Part shown: positions 33,213 to 46,102 of the stretch, in pieces
Layout: every line of letters starts with the position of its first letter
Position numbering within the stretch: the stretch's first letter is position 1
The notes under the pieces: model-generated
The model's input: the letters and a program-made list of their open reading frames with translations, nothing else
What the model was told of the DNA's origin: nothing
Databases searched by the model: none
DNA from: Clavelina lepadiformis
Taxonomy: Eukaryota > Chordata > Ascidiacea > Aplousobranchia > Clavelinidae
NCBI RefSeq assembly: GCF_947623445.1
Contig: NC_135248.1
Coordinates: forward strand, 13,401,820-13,465,819
Reading direction: 5' to 3'
DNA length: 64,000 nucleotides
Made by a program: the position numbers and the translations under genes

Positions 33213-33356
33213 CATTTCTACTTGGCAAGACATAACACAGCGTCATGGCAGTTTAGTTACCTTGTGTTCGTCTTGTGTAGACTTTCAAAGAAAAGCTTTC
33301 TGTTGTAAAACAGGTGCTGTATTCATAGGTGGTTCAGTAAAGAAATTTAACTAAAG

Positions 33357-34034
33357 ATATCCAAACTAACTCTTGGTTATTGGGATATAGGGGCTTTGGG
33401 TGAACCCATCCGAATGATTTTAGAATATTGTGGAGTTGATTACGAAGACAAAAGATACCAAATGTTTGGGGAACCACCTAATGTAGACACAAGTCAATGG
33501 TTTGACGTCAAATTTAAGCTCGGATTGGAATTTCCAAACCTGCCATATCTCATCGATGGTGATATCAAAATGACGCAACAGTGGGCGATTATGAAGTATC
33601 TTGCCAGGAAATTTGGTAAACTTCTTCCGAAGAGTGAAGAGGAGACGAGAAGATGCGACATGGCACAAGAAGAGGAAAGGGATTTATGGATTGCAATTGT
33701 GCGCATGCTCTTCAGTCCTGATATCGTCGAAGCAAAAACGATATTTCTGGAGGAAACTGTTCCCAAGCAACTGGACGCTTTTGAGAAGTTTCTCTCAGAC
33801 AAAGATTGGATGGCCGGTGCCACTCTCACCTACGTTGATTTCGAGATCTGTAAACGCCTCGACGTGTTGACTGAGATGAAGTTAGATTGCCTGGATAAAT
33901 ATCCGAACATGAAGAAGTACAAGGAAAGGTTCTTTGCACTCGACAAGATAGCAGCATATCGTTGCTCTAACAGATTCAAGGAATATCCGATATTTGCTCA
34001 AGTTGCCAAATGGGGATTCAAAAAGGAAATTTAA
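33357..34034 (+). pseudogene. Mu-class GST (copy 4), start codon lost
   Basis: The frame is open for 225 codons and nearly identical to the GST at 57814, including QQWAI and TYVDF. At the start position, ATG of the related copies is ATA (33357-33359), and no in-frame ATG lies between it and the ATG in RMILEY. Starting there would remove the GYW segment with the catalytic Tyr. The otherwise clean frame means the loss is recent. Use of a non-AUG start or an upstream spliced exon cannot be excluded. The 5' flank is shared with unit C to about 33213. Confidence 0.85.
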
Positions 34035-35693
34035 CAAACTTCTGCAACGAAAAACATTAAATTTACTAAAAAGTATACAGACAAATATTAAATCTAACGT
34101 TTGTGCTAATGCGGCAAACGGCATAAATATTTATCAACGTGTTGGACAACTTCAATGTAAAAGAACGTATCATTAAATAAATAACCTACCATTACTGATA
34201 ACCTATTTTTCAGGCCTTTATCGGTTTCACTTCGCCGTATTTTCACGACGTAAGTTAAGTAGCTGTATCGGTAAAAATATTAAGCAGATGAATCAGTTGC
34301 AAAAGCGTAGGATAATCTTTTCAAACAAGGCGCTTTTTTGCAAGCAGAACTATTACTTTTGTGTTTTTGTAAAGAATAATAATACAAAGGAAATATCAAC
34401 TTGTGGTCAAGATTTCTAATTTAGAAAATTATAACTTTGGTTGTGACTTTATGGTGCATAGTTTATGTACTACCGTACTGCGGATATCAGCGATAATGTT
34501 ATTTCTCCGTCTAGTTAAACATTAAGTCCTTATGCTAAACCTTAATCTCCCCTTTTTGACGACACTCGTTTTCACAAAGTTATAACATAACTGAGTAGTA
34601 TAACTTAAATTATAGTTTAATTTATCATAACTTGTCTGTTTTACTTCTCTTGCTGCAACATTCTTCACAACATTCTTCACTTAACAGAAGTAAGCCTTAC
34701 CCGGACAGAATGATTCGAAAAAAATCCATTCCTCCACCTCTTAGTTCAAAGTATCAACTTTTCCGACTTTGTTGTAGGTTTTGTAACATTAAAAATGGCA
34801 AATGACCCAGCGTATATACGTTTCGAGTTCAAAAATTTTATATGTTACAGTTGTGTTTAGGAAAAGCTTGCAAGATTGGAAACTTAACTTTTAAAAAATA
34901 CAAATCTCATAAAAAACCTTAAAGACGATGTTTCTTCGATTAAGGTTCGATGAAAGCGCCCGAGTCTGACCAAACCAAACGTAAAATTAACAGTCTTAAG
35001 TAAAACATTTGTCGCTTGACTCCATCTGAATGCAGAATGTGTGTGCTTACCAGACTAAATCTCGTCCATTCGCTATATATTGACTATTTACAGCACAAGA
35101 CAAAATTTAAAATTGTTATAAATAAAAAGTGACCAATGTACAAGGAATAGGATACTACGTTTTTTTTCATTTTAACTGCAAGTATGAGAACGCCAACTAG
35201 CGAGAAGGCGGATTTTTTTAACGTCCTCTACAAACTTACCCTGGGTCATATTTGGTAGCGGAACAAATTTGGCGCGACACCGGTTTGGAAACGAAACGAT
35301 CTGAAAACGATTATGTCTTTCTGTTAACTTATTTACAAAAAAAGTTCAGAAATAATCTCTTCGTTGACTCAAAAATTAATAGCCTACATAGGGAAAACTC
35401 CCTGCAAATTTTGTGATTTTGATGCAATTTTATTCAAATCAACAATTTCCAAACATTTGAACTACTCTTGCACAGTAATACAAGTATCTTTATTCTTTTT
35501 TGGTTAGTTTTAGATTGGACTTGGAATATGGCAAAGACTACAACCGCATGATATGCAAGGTTGGGTTTTGTTCTGCGTGAGTGGTGTAGCTGACTATGCC
35601 AGGTAACCTTATTTAGTTATTTTTTGTTTCTTTCTCAGCCATACATTTTACTTTTCTTTAAAAATGCTTTTCTTGCAATATAGTCTACTTTGT
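34035..35693. other. GST 3' flank, unit B
   Basis: Collinear with 58492-60147 in unit C. No gene recognised. Confidence 0.55.
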
Positions 35694-36132
35694 CCCAGCC
35701 GCTGGGTCTGTTTTACCTGCGCTAGCCTATTTATCGATTTCTAGACGTCAAGGAAATTTCATTTGGTTGTATGTGAAACAAGTAGTCAAAGAGCGGCAAC
35801 ACTATCTGTAATGCTGCAATGGTTTTTTAACTGCAGTCAAGATATTTGAGGCTTACCAATCGTCTTGGCGACCTCAGCTTATAATTTGTCCCCTGTATGC
35901 GTGGGCGGTTTTTTCACGACATGTTTTAATTTTAGTTTAACAATTTTAGTTCAGCAATTTGAACATGTTCGCCATAAAAGACGTTACCATAGTGACATCA
36001 TAATGCAAATCGTGGCTTAATTAATCTTGGTTTAACTCTCAGAAATGGTAACGTTGTGGTCAATCACCTGTATAACGCCAATTGCATTTCTTGGATACGA
36101 CTCTATTGTCACATCCACACCAAGAAGCAACC

Positions 36133-36186
36133 ATGGCCAATTATGACGTAATCGCCAACGACTATGCCATCGCCATTGCTAAATGT
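36133..36186 (+). CDS. Orphan first-exon candidate (unit B)
   Basis: ATG in a good context (AACCATGG), then 18 codons reading MANYDVIANDYAIAIAKC, ending at a canonical donor GTAAGT in phase 0. It is preserved in unit C and broken in A. The YDVIADDYA pattern resembles the N-terminus of some SAM-dependent methyltransferases, but no downstream exon of such an enzyme was found before gene 1. It could be a remnant of a gene left behind by duplication, or the 5' exon of a longer gene 1 transcript. Confidence 0.35.
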
Positions 36187-36837
36187 GTAAGTCAAAAACT
36201 TACATGATTCACTACTGTGGTTTGTTTTTTGTAAAACTTGATTCAAAATGGTAAATGTAAGATACAACGTATAAACAGTTGATTAAGACTACAATAAAAA
36301 AGTTTGTTTCTTGTAAGTTTGATGTCGATGTATCTGACGAAATGAAAAAATATTTCGGTAAACTCCCCATGTGCTTCTTTCTCAGTTTTCTCATCACATC
36401 CAGTATCCTACTAAATGTGTGATGTTGTGAGGATCATTGCTCTGTTGTTCCTGTTTAAACTCTTTGAAGCACATATCCTGATAAACGAAAACAATTGTGG
36501 TTGCTTTTAAACTTTTGAAGATACAAGAGCTCTTACTGTTCAACTTAAAACGACTTGGCTTAAAGTGATTCACTTCGCTTTAATAACCTTTACTTCTAAA
36601 ATATGATTTGCGGCCTTGCGCTAGTTACGGTACCGTGGATGTTACAGCTTAAAAACTCTATCTGTATGTTACTCGATCCCGATCCGTATATCGATTTTGT
36701 GGCGGCTGCACACCCAAGATCCAAGATATATTTCATGTACACTTTTTGCATGCTTGACTTTATATAAACCTTAACTTGAGGGCCAAAAATAGCTGCTTAA
36801 TACTGCTGGACTTTGATTGTAAAAATGTACGTATTCA

Positions 36838-37008
36838 CAGAGGTGGGCAGTCTGTACTTTGAAATAATCACTGCGAAAAGTACCGAGTACCGGGACTGAC
36901 AGAAATTTCTTGAAAAAAATAATTGGGTACAGAGATTCGGTACTTTTGCGAAAAAGTACAGCGGTACAGTAATTCGGTATTATATTATTGCGGTACTGCC
37001 CACCTATA
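36838..37008. mobile_element. hAT-like element with GAGGTGGGCAG ends (unit B, internally deleted)
   Basis: Ends CAGAGGTGGGCAG and CTGCCCACCTATA are inverted, flanked by CGTATTCA and TGTATTTA. The longer orthologue is at 61131-61545. Unit A has the uninterrupted site near 9083. Confidence 0.82.
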
Positions 37009-37037
37009 TGTATTTAAAAGCGATTATAGGCCTAGGC

Positions 37038-37293
37038 CAGCGGTTCTTAACCGGTGGGAAATTTTGCATGTTCAGGTGGGAAATAATTAACACTTACAGG
37101 CCTATATCTTTTTTACACAAAAATCATAATCTCGAAAGAAGTTTTATTGTAAATAAACACAGATTATACTTTACTTATTGTTTTTACTTTTACTTTACAA
37201 GCGTAGCCACTGCCCAATCGCCCGAAGGGAGGGAATTCGGGTTCGGTAGTTGTCATAACTCGGAAAATAGATGAAAAAGGTTAAGAACCACAG
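37038..37293. mobile_element. hAT-like MITE with CAGCGGTTCTT ends (unit B)
   Basis: Inverted ends CAGCGGTTCTTAACC and GGTTAAGAACCACAG, target duplications GCCTAGGC and GCCTAGAC. Orthologous to 9112-9358 and 61575-61783. Confidence 0.88.
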
Positions 37294-37935
37294 GCCTAGA
37301 CTAACCTCGCCAGGCAAATTTATCAACTATTTTTGTGAGTGTGGCCTATGGGCAAGATTTTTTTTACAAACATGCTTTGTGCAAAACATGAAATAAAGAC
37401 ATAATTGTAGCAGGGAAAACGCCAAAAGAAAATGTACAAAAAAGCGTTTAGTATCATCCAAGCATTACAAATGAGCCAGTCTACAGACCACATTGCCTTC
37501 CACGTTAGTCTTGACTGGAAAGTGTGGAATTTTTCTTCGAGAAATCGTGTGTGCAAGATCGAAATTTTGGCGTGTATTGAAGCCTCAATTTTGTTTGTTT
37601 ATCTATTATATATCAGCGTTCAATCAACCATCTTTTCATTATACCACATTATAAATAGGCGTGAAGATAAAAATTTGGTGGTGCACATTGATAAACCTCA
37701 TGTGTGCAGCTACCACACTTTCCATTATGGACGTGAGTCACGCCGAAGATTTTCAAACCCGACTGCATTTTTTGGCCTTTTTTGACAAGATCTTGGGTGC
37801 ACCCTGCGTAGCATAAGTTTTAACGTTCGTGATAAACTGATCACCTACCAACATGTTACAGATGTAAAGATATTTGCCAAATATGTAGTATCCTGGTTGA
37901 AATGCCTTCTATGAAAATCCTTGGAATATGAGAGA

Positions 37936-40900
37936 ATGAACCAAGAAGAAGAACCAGGAGATTTTCAACTTACCCATAATCCTTCGCATGGGAATGTTGA
38001 CCAATCGCAACCAATAGATGCAGCACAACAAGAACAACATCGCCATGGTAATTAGCTACTGGGTAATGTGTTGTATTGTTGCAAGTTTGTTTGCATTGTA
38101 TAAATGTTCTGTACTCAACGGCGTCAATTTTAGTAAATCACAAAGTGAAAAATTTTAATTTGCAGATACGTTTTTTTCTTGGTGCTTTTAAGTTTTAATA
38201 CTTTTAAATCGCCGCTAACCTGTTTTTGTGGGTTTTTATATTTGGTGCAAAAATTTCATTTTTCTCTATTTTTGATTGCCTCATAAAACACTTATTAAAA
38301 CAAATTTTAATTGAGGTTCATATTCTGATGAAATTTTGCACGCTTTTTTTTCAAGCTTCCCTCTCTTTCATTATACAAAGATATATGAGTTATTGCACGT
38401 AATAGCATGTTATATTTTGATATCACACATGAAATAATCTGCTTACCGTATATACTCGAGTATAGGTCGACCACTATATTTTTGCTGAAAATTAGAGATA
38501 TTTTTTTCTCTCGTGTATAAGTCGATTTTGTCGTTCACCTAAGTATTGGCATCGACATACTGTAAGAAAATTTCAAGGATAGGTGAGAGTTCACCACTAA
38601 GTGAACTTTTGAGGCCTAGCTTGCCGGTACTTGTGTAGCGACTGCTAACTGTAAACTTCAGCAGCACGCGTGTGAATTGTTGTATAGTTATTTAAACGAA
38701 ATGGCCAGTAAGCGCAATAAATTCACGGTTCAAATTCATGAATGCATCAATCACCGTCCTGTCGGCTGGACTTGGAGGTTTTACTTTGGTTTGTTCCTTG
38801 CATAGGTCAACCCCTGCTTTTTGAGGTGAAAATCAGCTGCGAAAATCTCGACCCATACCCCCAGTATATACGGTAGCTCGCTAAGTTTCCAACAACAGGC
38901 AATTTCATAAACAACCACCTCCAAACACTGTTACAGAAAGCAGCTGATTAAATTATTTCTTTTAAAATATTAATCAATTAATTAAATAACTAACTTTAAA
39001 AATAATTTTCTTAAAAACATTAAGTTGAAGGGAGATTGCAAGAGATGGATCTTCAAGATGAAGGAAGTCAACCTGTGGCAAGAACTGAGGATGTAGAAAG
39101 TCAACAACTTGCTCTTGCTGGGGAAGAAGTTGTTCAGATTGTAAGAGAACTTACATCATCTGGTGGTGAGTCAAGATGTAACGTCACGGTGTTTTTTTCC
39201 ATCAATTAAACCGATAGATGTACTTTGATTCTTACGCACACAATAAAAATGCAAAAATAACAAATGTTGACAGAAAAAAATGGAAATTTTAGTTGGCACT
39301 GGGATATAACAAGACAAGTCACTCACTCACTCGTGGGTATTGCATAAGTGTGAACCCAGAGACCTTACTAGGCCACTTGAACATGAAAATATATGTTATC
39401 GGACGTTCTGTTGCATGTATATATCTTAAGGTCTGAATTTGTCTTTATTCATTGCAGTAGCTGCAGGACCTATCAACATACATTTTGCCCCACAATTCGT
39501 ACAGCAAACTCAGTTTCAAGACAACAGGCGCAACATGAACTTTGAGAATGTTGGCGGTGATGTTCATAATCCTGGTGGAGAAGTCTATGGAAATGTTGGC
39601 CAACCAGGAGGTGAGCTACATGTTATTTAAGAGTAATTTGGAATTGGTTTCTATAAAATGTTGTTTTTGTTGGAATGTTGACGGTGGCGTTCACAGTCCT
39701 GGTGGAAAAATCCACATAAAGATTTGCCAATCTGATGGTACTGTACTTGTTATTTTAGAGTAATATGACATAGCTGGGAGTTTTACAGAACTTGTTTAGC
39801 CATTAGGTATTTGTCACTAGCTGCTAGTTAATTGTTAGCTCTTAATTTTCAAGTTATATTGTTGAATGGAAACAAAAATACTTTTTATGGTCAAAGTTTC
39901 AGTGTTTATTTTACGATCAAAATTACACTGTACACTATCGTAATTACTATCTTTTTTAATTGTTTATTTGCATTAACAACTGATTCTCTTTTGCGTTATA
40001 TCTTTCTGGTGATTATGTGGAAACTGCTGGCATGATTATGTTATTCTAATATTTGTGTTTGTCTATTCACTCTTAGAACCAACAATACAGAGAACTCCTG
40101 AAAATATCGCAGAACAACCAGGTTCTAGTCAAGCTCCTGTGCAAGGTGTGTGTGTGTGTGGTAGTCAAACATAGTGATAATGGCATTACTAAATCTTTGG
40201 TTATAAAAGTAACAAATTATAGAAGTCAGTCATTTACTTGGCTTCATGTATGTAGCCATTAATTTTATGAAAGTGCACAATCCAAATTAATATCATATTC
40301 TTTCACTGTATAATTGCTATAGCAAGTAACACCCATTAGTCAGAGCTGGGCACAAGCGTGCTCAAGATTGAGAGCTTTTTTGTAGGAGCAACCTCGAGAG
40401 CAAAGCTGTTTTCAAATTTGGAACGGAACCACAGGCGTACTTTTTTTATGAATTATCCGCTCCTCGCTCTTTTTTGTACAAATAATGCTGTGAATGCACA
40501 AAATGGTTGGATTAAAGTAAATTTTAAGTTTTTCTTTCCTTTTACACATGATTCTATGCAGTGAATAAAAATGACTACTTTGAGACTAAAGATGACAGAG
40601 AGACTCACACAGATGAACCAAGTTATCATCGATGTGTAATAATTTGATTCACTTTGCCATTATTTTTATAACTTAACCATTGTATGCTTTAAAAGTGAAT
40701 AATATTAAACTAATGGATGTCGACACCTATAATTCTTGAAAGTTCTTAATACTATGCTCATCTATTAATCCTTTGTAGCATGTGTGACTAAAACAAAACT
40801 TATCAATATCAAATGTTATAAAATTTACATTTACAACAAACCATGATAAGCAATTAATAGGCTACAGTTAGACACATGTTTTACAATGCAAATTTGCATC

Positions 40901-42278
40901 ATATGAATGCGACTGGTTTTCAAAAACAGGCCGGACTGAGAATATTTTTAATTGCTAAAAAAGAGTGGAAGAGTGAGCGGAAATACGAGTGACGATAGTT
41001 TTTTATAGAAGAGCAAAACCACAAGCAATGCTCTTCTTTTCATCGACGAGCAAAAACGTTGTTGCAACGTAGTCATATTGACTAAATGTGTCTAAAACAT
41101 TATCGGAAGGTTGCAATTTATGATTAAATAAGACTTAAAGAATGATTGTCATACCAACGTCTTGGTGTTATTATTGCCCTCATGATTAATAGCCAATAAC
41201 ATATCACAACAATAGTGTCTGAGTAACATATTATATTCAACATGTTATGCCTTGTAAATGGCACATGACATGACCGAACTTCAGTGAATGACACACGCTA
41301 AATAGCATGTCAGAATAGGAATAAGGCAAACATCAAAAAGCCTTAATATCATCAAACTTACTTAAATTTATTCTCAAGGAGTTATTACGTAATTACATTC
41401 GCCGTTTTCTCTGAATTGTTTCTAGAATATTTCGTGGTAATTGCATGATTTAAACTAAGCTAATGGTTGGCTAATATTCAAGTTGCAATCAGCCAATATT
41501 CAATACTTACATATTCATTCAATATTCAATCAGTTATCAGCCCAATCCATTGAAATGTAATCTAGCAATATCTAAATCTAACAATAATGATCAGCAATGC
41601 ACAGCAAATTACAGTTAACCACTTGGTGTTTGTAAAATGAGATTAAGATTGCGTGGTACACCCGGTGAATCAGTGCTCACCACAGCGTGAGCGACGCTCT
41701 TTTTAAAACAGCTGTTACCCAGCTCTACATTTGCCCTTTAGTGTTGTATATATCTGGTGATTATGTTGTGCTTTTATACTAATATTTGTGTTTGTCTATT
41801 CATTCTTAGAGCCAACTATACAGGGAACTCCTCACACTATCGCAGAACAACCAGGTCCTATTATTGCTCCTGTGCAAGGTGTGTGTGTGGTAGTCAAACA
41901 TAATTAATACTTGAATAAAGTAGCTATTTAATTATGATGTATGAAGTACTCAAATGATTATTTTACAAGTTTGTTTGAGTTCTTTCAAATACAGTACTTC
42001 CTCGATTATCCGGTCAAGTTGGGTCAATATTTTCAAAAATCTGACCGGATAAGCAAAAAAAACGGATAATTGAATTTGTATTTTTACCGAGCACGCACGC
42101 AAATCGCCGCCATGGGCCTGACACTCGCTATGGGACGAAGCCTCGATCAGAAGGACTCGGGCGATCCGCGACGCGCGCAAGACGAATTCTATACGCCACA
42201 ATTCCGGAGCGCTCCAAAAGCGACCGGATTCGGCGATGGGCTCATCCCGCTTCACTCGCCATTACTGAGGGAATCCTT

Positions 42279-42325
<47 letters not shown>

Positions 42326-42965
42326 AGTCTCGTCCGACCTCAGGCCGAAATGTAAGAGACGTCACACGTGCCGAGGATCGACGACGTTCGCGATCGATCG
42401 CGGCGACTTGGCGAAACGAGGACACCTCTTCGAGGTCGATCCGCCGCCGCCGCGCTCTCCGATCGCGTGCCGGACCCTTGCTGACTTCGACGGGACGGCG
42501 GAGACACAGGTCTCTGTCCGACTCCGCATTCGCCCGGGCGACGGGCGCGCCGGGATTGCTTTTCAGACGACCCTGAGGCGGGCGTGGTTCCGGGATTAAC
42601 CCGAGGCCGTAATTCGCGTTCAGAACGTCGATGCTCAATGTGTCCTGTAATTCACACTAATTCATGCAGCTAGCTGCGTCCTTCATCGACTCGCGAGCCG
42701 AGTGATCCACCGCCAAGAGCCATCATCGTTTATCGTTTCAGCTTCTACGAAGCAGTCACAGGTTTGAATGTGAGCGCCGAGCGGACGATCTGACGACCGT
42801 CACTTGAAACCGCGGGGGTACTCGACGCCCGTGAAAGACTTGTGCCTTGTCGAGCGCCTCAACGGGCGCGTCTTGACCTCGACAAGCGCGAGAGGCGGCC
42901 GGTTTTCCGGCGACGCCGCCGCAGCTCGAGCGGGAGCCTCCGTTCGTTTCGATAATGATCCTTCT

Positions 42966-43010
<45 letters not shown>

Positions 43011-45844
43011 AATGATCAAGTTAGATCGTCTTTTCGGACACCGGTTCGGCCGTTGCCAGCCGCTCCGGGTCCAATCGGAGGACCTCACTAAACCATTCAA
43101 TCGGTAGTAGCTACGGCGGCGGTTCAACGTCAATTGAAAAATAAAAACCAGAGTAATCTCACGCATATGATAGTTGCAAGTGCAATCATGCGAAGTAAAA
43201 CGACCTCCCAAAGTCATTGATCACTCGGCCGGATAATCGAATGCCGGTTAAACGAGGTACGGATAATCGAGGAAGTACTGTAGTTTATGAAGGTGGTCAA
43301 CGACATTTTTTAGACAAGTTTGTTAGTTTGTGAGGTCCAAAAGTTTGACAATTACTGTTCTAGAACCATTCATCAAAAAACTGTTTAACTCTTTGGTATA
43401 ATAGCTCAACAGTTTAAGCTACAGAATGCAAAATATGGCAACAAATTTTTATATGCAGCTTTCTTTTCACATAAATTTATATAAACAGATTTATTTTCTT
43501 TTATTTTTAATACTCGGCACATATACAAAGGTGCAGCCCAACATGAGTCTCCTCGCCAAAGACATCACCAAGATCGGGAAACTGGTGGCTGGCACGAAAC
43601 TATCAGACAGGCTGAAATAAAAGTTTTTGGTTTTACTATCAAAGGCATTCCAGCCATTACTTTAGCCGGTGGAGCTACTACAGTTGCATTGATAGCCAGT
43701 TTGCGTGATCCAGTTGCTCGTGAAAAGTTGGCCAGTGCATTTGTTCCATTTGCTGCCGGGGCGGCTGGTGGTGCTGCTGCCAGCATTTTTGTAACCAAAT
43801 ATGGCCAGGGCAGTCTATTGGTAGAGGTAGTAACAAAAGGATCTGAAGCAGAAGCCAACTTACTCCAGGCATATTCGTCTGGAAAGATTAAGCAAGGTTT
43901 GATAGAGAACCACTGGCAAAAGGCTGGAGATGATCTCACAGTTGAACTGACCTCCTACAAAGTTATCCGTGCAAGTGAAGAGGAATTTGAGGAGATCAGA
44001 AAAGAAGTTGAATCTCTGAAAGATTGTCACTTTCAGCAAAATGAAACTGAGGTATGACAAGTTGATTCATGTTTATTTTTACCTAGTAACAAATTTATTA
44101 TAAATAAGCAAAGTCATTCAAGCGTAGCATTTGTATCGGCAGAAGCTTTAACCATTCAGATTAATTTTACGTTGATCGTTGATATTATTTTGTTTTATAA
44201 ATGATATTTTTGTGCTGTATTATATCCAGAGTTGGGCAAAAGCGCGCTTCTTTTGTTAAGAGCAATCTTGATAGTGACACTCTTTTTTTAAATTAGAAGC
44301 AGTATATAGTAAAATAAAAAAACGATATATGTGTTGGCACTCTAAAGGTTAACTTCATTTTAGATTCTTCTATACTTACAATTCTTTGATTTTTTTACAC
44401 TCTACATGCTTTTAATTGCAATTTTATAAAATATTTTATGTCAGAAATTGTTGCTAAGCAGCACATGAAAGAAATTTTTGTTGTAAGAACTTTATGAGTA
44501 AGTAGCAAGTTGTTTTTACTTCAAGTAGTTTTTATTTTCATAATGACATTTCAATCATGAAATTTTTAAAATAAAGCATCATGTTCTAATGAATACAAGT
44601 TTTCCTGCTCTAGATCATCTTAAGTTCATCTTCAACCCTAAGAGATGATTCAAAAGTTATCACTCATTTGTATGCTTCAGAAACGAAGAAATTAGTCGTG
44701 GAAAAAGGTGAGAAAGTTTGTGGTGGTTTTGTGTTCCATTTTACAAATAAGAAAAACTTTAAGAACACTGCTAATTTTGCTTTGATCTTAACTAGGTTTA
44801 TATTTATAAAATTAGTTCATGTTGCAGCTCAAAAATAAGGCAATCATAACTGTTTGCTTGTTTTAGAACATGGCAAGTTAGTGATTTCGTTAATTAACCG
44901 AAAAACCACTGAGTTAAAGACCGAAGAAACGGTAAGTAAATGTCATATTTCGTATTATGCTGCATCCGAATGCGGCATCTTGTTTAATGTTCAAGAAACG
45001 ATAAGTAAATTCATGTGGTAAGAATTTTTTGAAATCTTAAATGTGGACGTAATAAACATACCCAGTTAAACAAATAATGCAGCAGAAGCTTGTTACTTTA
45101 AAGTTAAAGATAAATCCTTGCAGCTTATTTTGCCATTTCCTGGAAAAAGCCGAGGTATTTTGAGTAACCAAAAATTTTGAGTTAGGGTACCGCATTATAA
45201 CAATATTTACTTAGAAGTTCAATGATTTAATTTGGCTGACCAAAGGGATTTTTAGTTGTTTGTACTGAAATCCTCAGACTCTGAAAAGTATAGTATTATT
45301 CCATTCACACTTTCAAAAATGGTTTCATTTAAACAGCAATTATTTCTACAATTACAACCAAGTTTTGTTCTTAGTTTACAACTAAATCAATAGCAAAAGA
45401 TAGCCTAGTTATTATAATAAATAGTGCAGTGAAAGCTTTATTTTAAAGCTGACCTGACCAGTAAATTTAAATGAATTTTGAATGAATTAATATTGAATTT
45501 TGAGCTGGTTTTCCTAGTTTGACACTTATCTAAGGAATTTTGTGCATACGATTGAAAGTTTTAAGTTAAGGAAATTGATTTAACAGGTATACTCCATTAT
45601 ATGTAGAAGATTCCAGGTAGCATGTTATACTGAGATGGTAAAGGTTATGATTAATATTTATGTTATATTTTTGCTTACAAGTTTGCTGGTTCATTTTAGG
45701 TATTATATTTTACAGAAATTATCATCCCCCAAAGAAGTCGACATCCCATTTTCATCAATTTCAAAAATGGATTCATCTAAACAAAAACAATTTCAAAAAT
45801 TACCACGAACACCCAAACAATTTGGTTCAGGTGCTATAGTTTAG
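37936..45844 (+). CDS. Gene 1, unit B: TRADD-N-like protein, nine exons
   Basis: Exons: 37936-38047, 39043-39165, 39458-39610, 40077-40145, 41810-41878, 43537-44051, 44614-44707, 44867-44931, 45716-45844. It has the same exon lengths and phases as unit A and also encodes 442 aa. Exons 3, 4, 5 and 7 encode identical protein to A. Changes are few and mainly in exon 2 and the His/Gln-rich start of exon 6. The hydrophobic Gly/Ala segments and the GSLLVEVV TRADD-N-like region are preserved. Intron 5 carries the 1.3-kb rDNA transposon without disturbing splice sites. Two full copies with identical structure support this as a real gene. Confidence 0.75.
38445..38873. mobile_element. TA-inserted MITE (unit B), intron 1
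   Basis: Ends CCGTATATACTCGAGTATAG and CCAGTATATACGG with flanking TA. Orthologous to 10417-10940 but about 95 bp shorter inside. The empty site is at 62931 in C. Confidence 0.8.
40341..41727. mobile_element. hAT-like element between exons 4 and 5 (unit B)
   Basis: Orthologue of 12404-13767 with the same CAGAGCTGGGCA left end and a right end carrying point changes (ACCCAGCTCTA). Confidence 0.65.
42090..42347 (-). rRNA. 28S rRNA 5' fragment inside the transposon
   Basis: The minus strand starts with GGTCGGACGAGACTACCCGC, followed by TGAATTTAAGCATATTACTA and the D1 region. The rest of 28S is absent, so this cannot yield a ribosomal RNA. The inner border is approximate. Confidence 0.9.
42348..42565 (-). 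other. ITS2 spacer of the captured rDNA
   Basis: GC-rich sequence between 28S and 5.8S, placed by its neighbours. Confidence 0.8.
42566..42721 (-). rRNA. 5.8S rRNA, complete but mutated
   Basis: The minus strand contains GGTGGATCACTCGGCTCG, CGATGAAGGACGCAGC and ACAGGACACATTGAGCATCG. The near-universal GATGAAGAACGCAGC has one change, and GCGAGAATTA is GCATGAATTA, so this is probably a decaying copy. Confidence 0.9.
42722..42952 (-). other. ITS1 spacer of the captured rDNA
   Basis: GC-rich spacer between 18S and 5.8S. Confidence 0.8.
42953..43125 (-). rRNA. 18S rRNA 3' fragment inside the transposon
   Basis: The minus strand ends with GTAACAAGGTTTCCGTAGGT and GAACCTGCAGAAGGATCATT, the 18S 3' terminus. 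Upstream, TACTACCGATTGAATGGTTT is clear. The match fades at about 43110-43125, the junction with transposon sequence. Confidence 0.92.
44227..44293. mobile_element. Truncated CAGAGCTGGGCA-type element (unit B)
   Basis: Orthologue of 14975-15041 in intron 6. Confidence 0.5.
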
Positions 45845-46097
45845 TAGAATTATATTTACAGTATGTCAAGAGATTATTTGTATTACATACAGTTGATGAC
45901 TGCATACAGACTGGATGTTCAAATAGATATACAAAGTTTTGAAATAATTCTGTGATATATCCCTTGATATACCAGTGCTCTTCAACCTGGGTACACCGCA
46001 ACAGCCAAAGGGGTGCTTGAGTGCGAAGGGGTGAACCGGGTCCACCAATGATTTTTCATTGTGTTGTTTACAGGCGGATTACGAATAATGCTTCGTA

Positions 46098-46102
46098 GAC
46101 GC
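46098..46102. other. Empty target site of the unit A retrotransposon
   Basis: A single GACGC within CTTCGTAGACGCCGGATTAT, where unit A has the retrotransposon between two GACGC copies. Confidence 0.92.

Larger units (their letters stand above)
41992..43280. mobile_element. TIR transposon carrying ribosomal DNA (unit B only)
   Basis: Perfect 21-bp terminal inverted repeats beginning CAGTACTTCCTCGATTATCC, flanked by TA (41990-41991 and 43281-43282). Unit A has the single-TA empty site at 14030-14031 in otherwise matching sequence. The TIR and TA duplication are like pogo/Tigger elements. Only about 98 bp at the left and 155 bp at the right are transposon sequence; between them is an rDNA segment in minus orientation. 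No transposase. Confidence 0.92.

Noticed and set aside
33109..33354. 81-codon frame upstream of GST copy 4
   Set aside because: Only its right part is conserved in unit C as GST 5' flank, with no conserved start; it is likely leader sequence.
42070..43217. Several open frames of 63-128 codons in the GC-rich segment
   Set aside because: They lie in 28S, ITS, 5.8S and 18S sequence; GC-rich rDNA gives long frames by chance.
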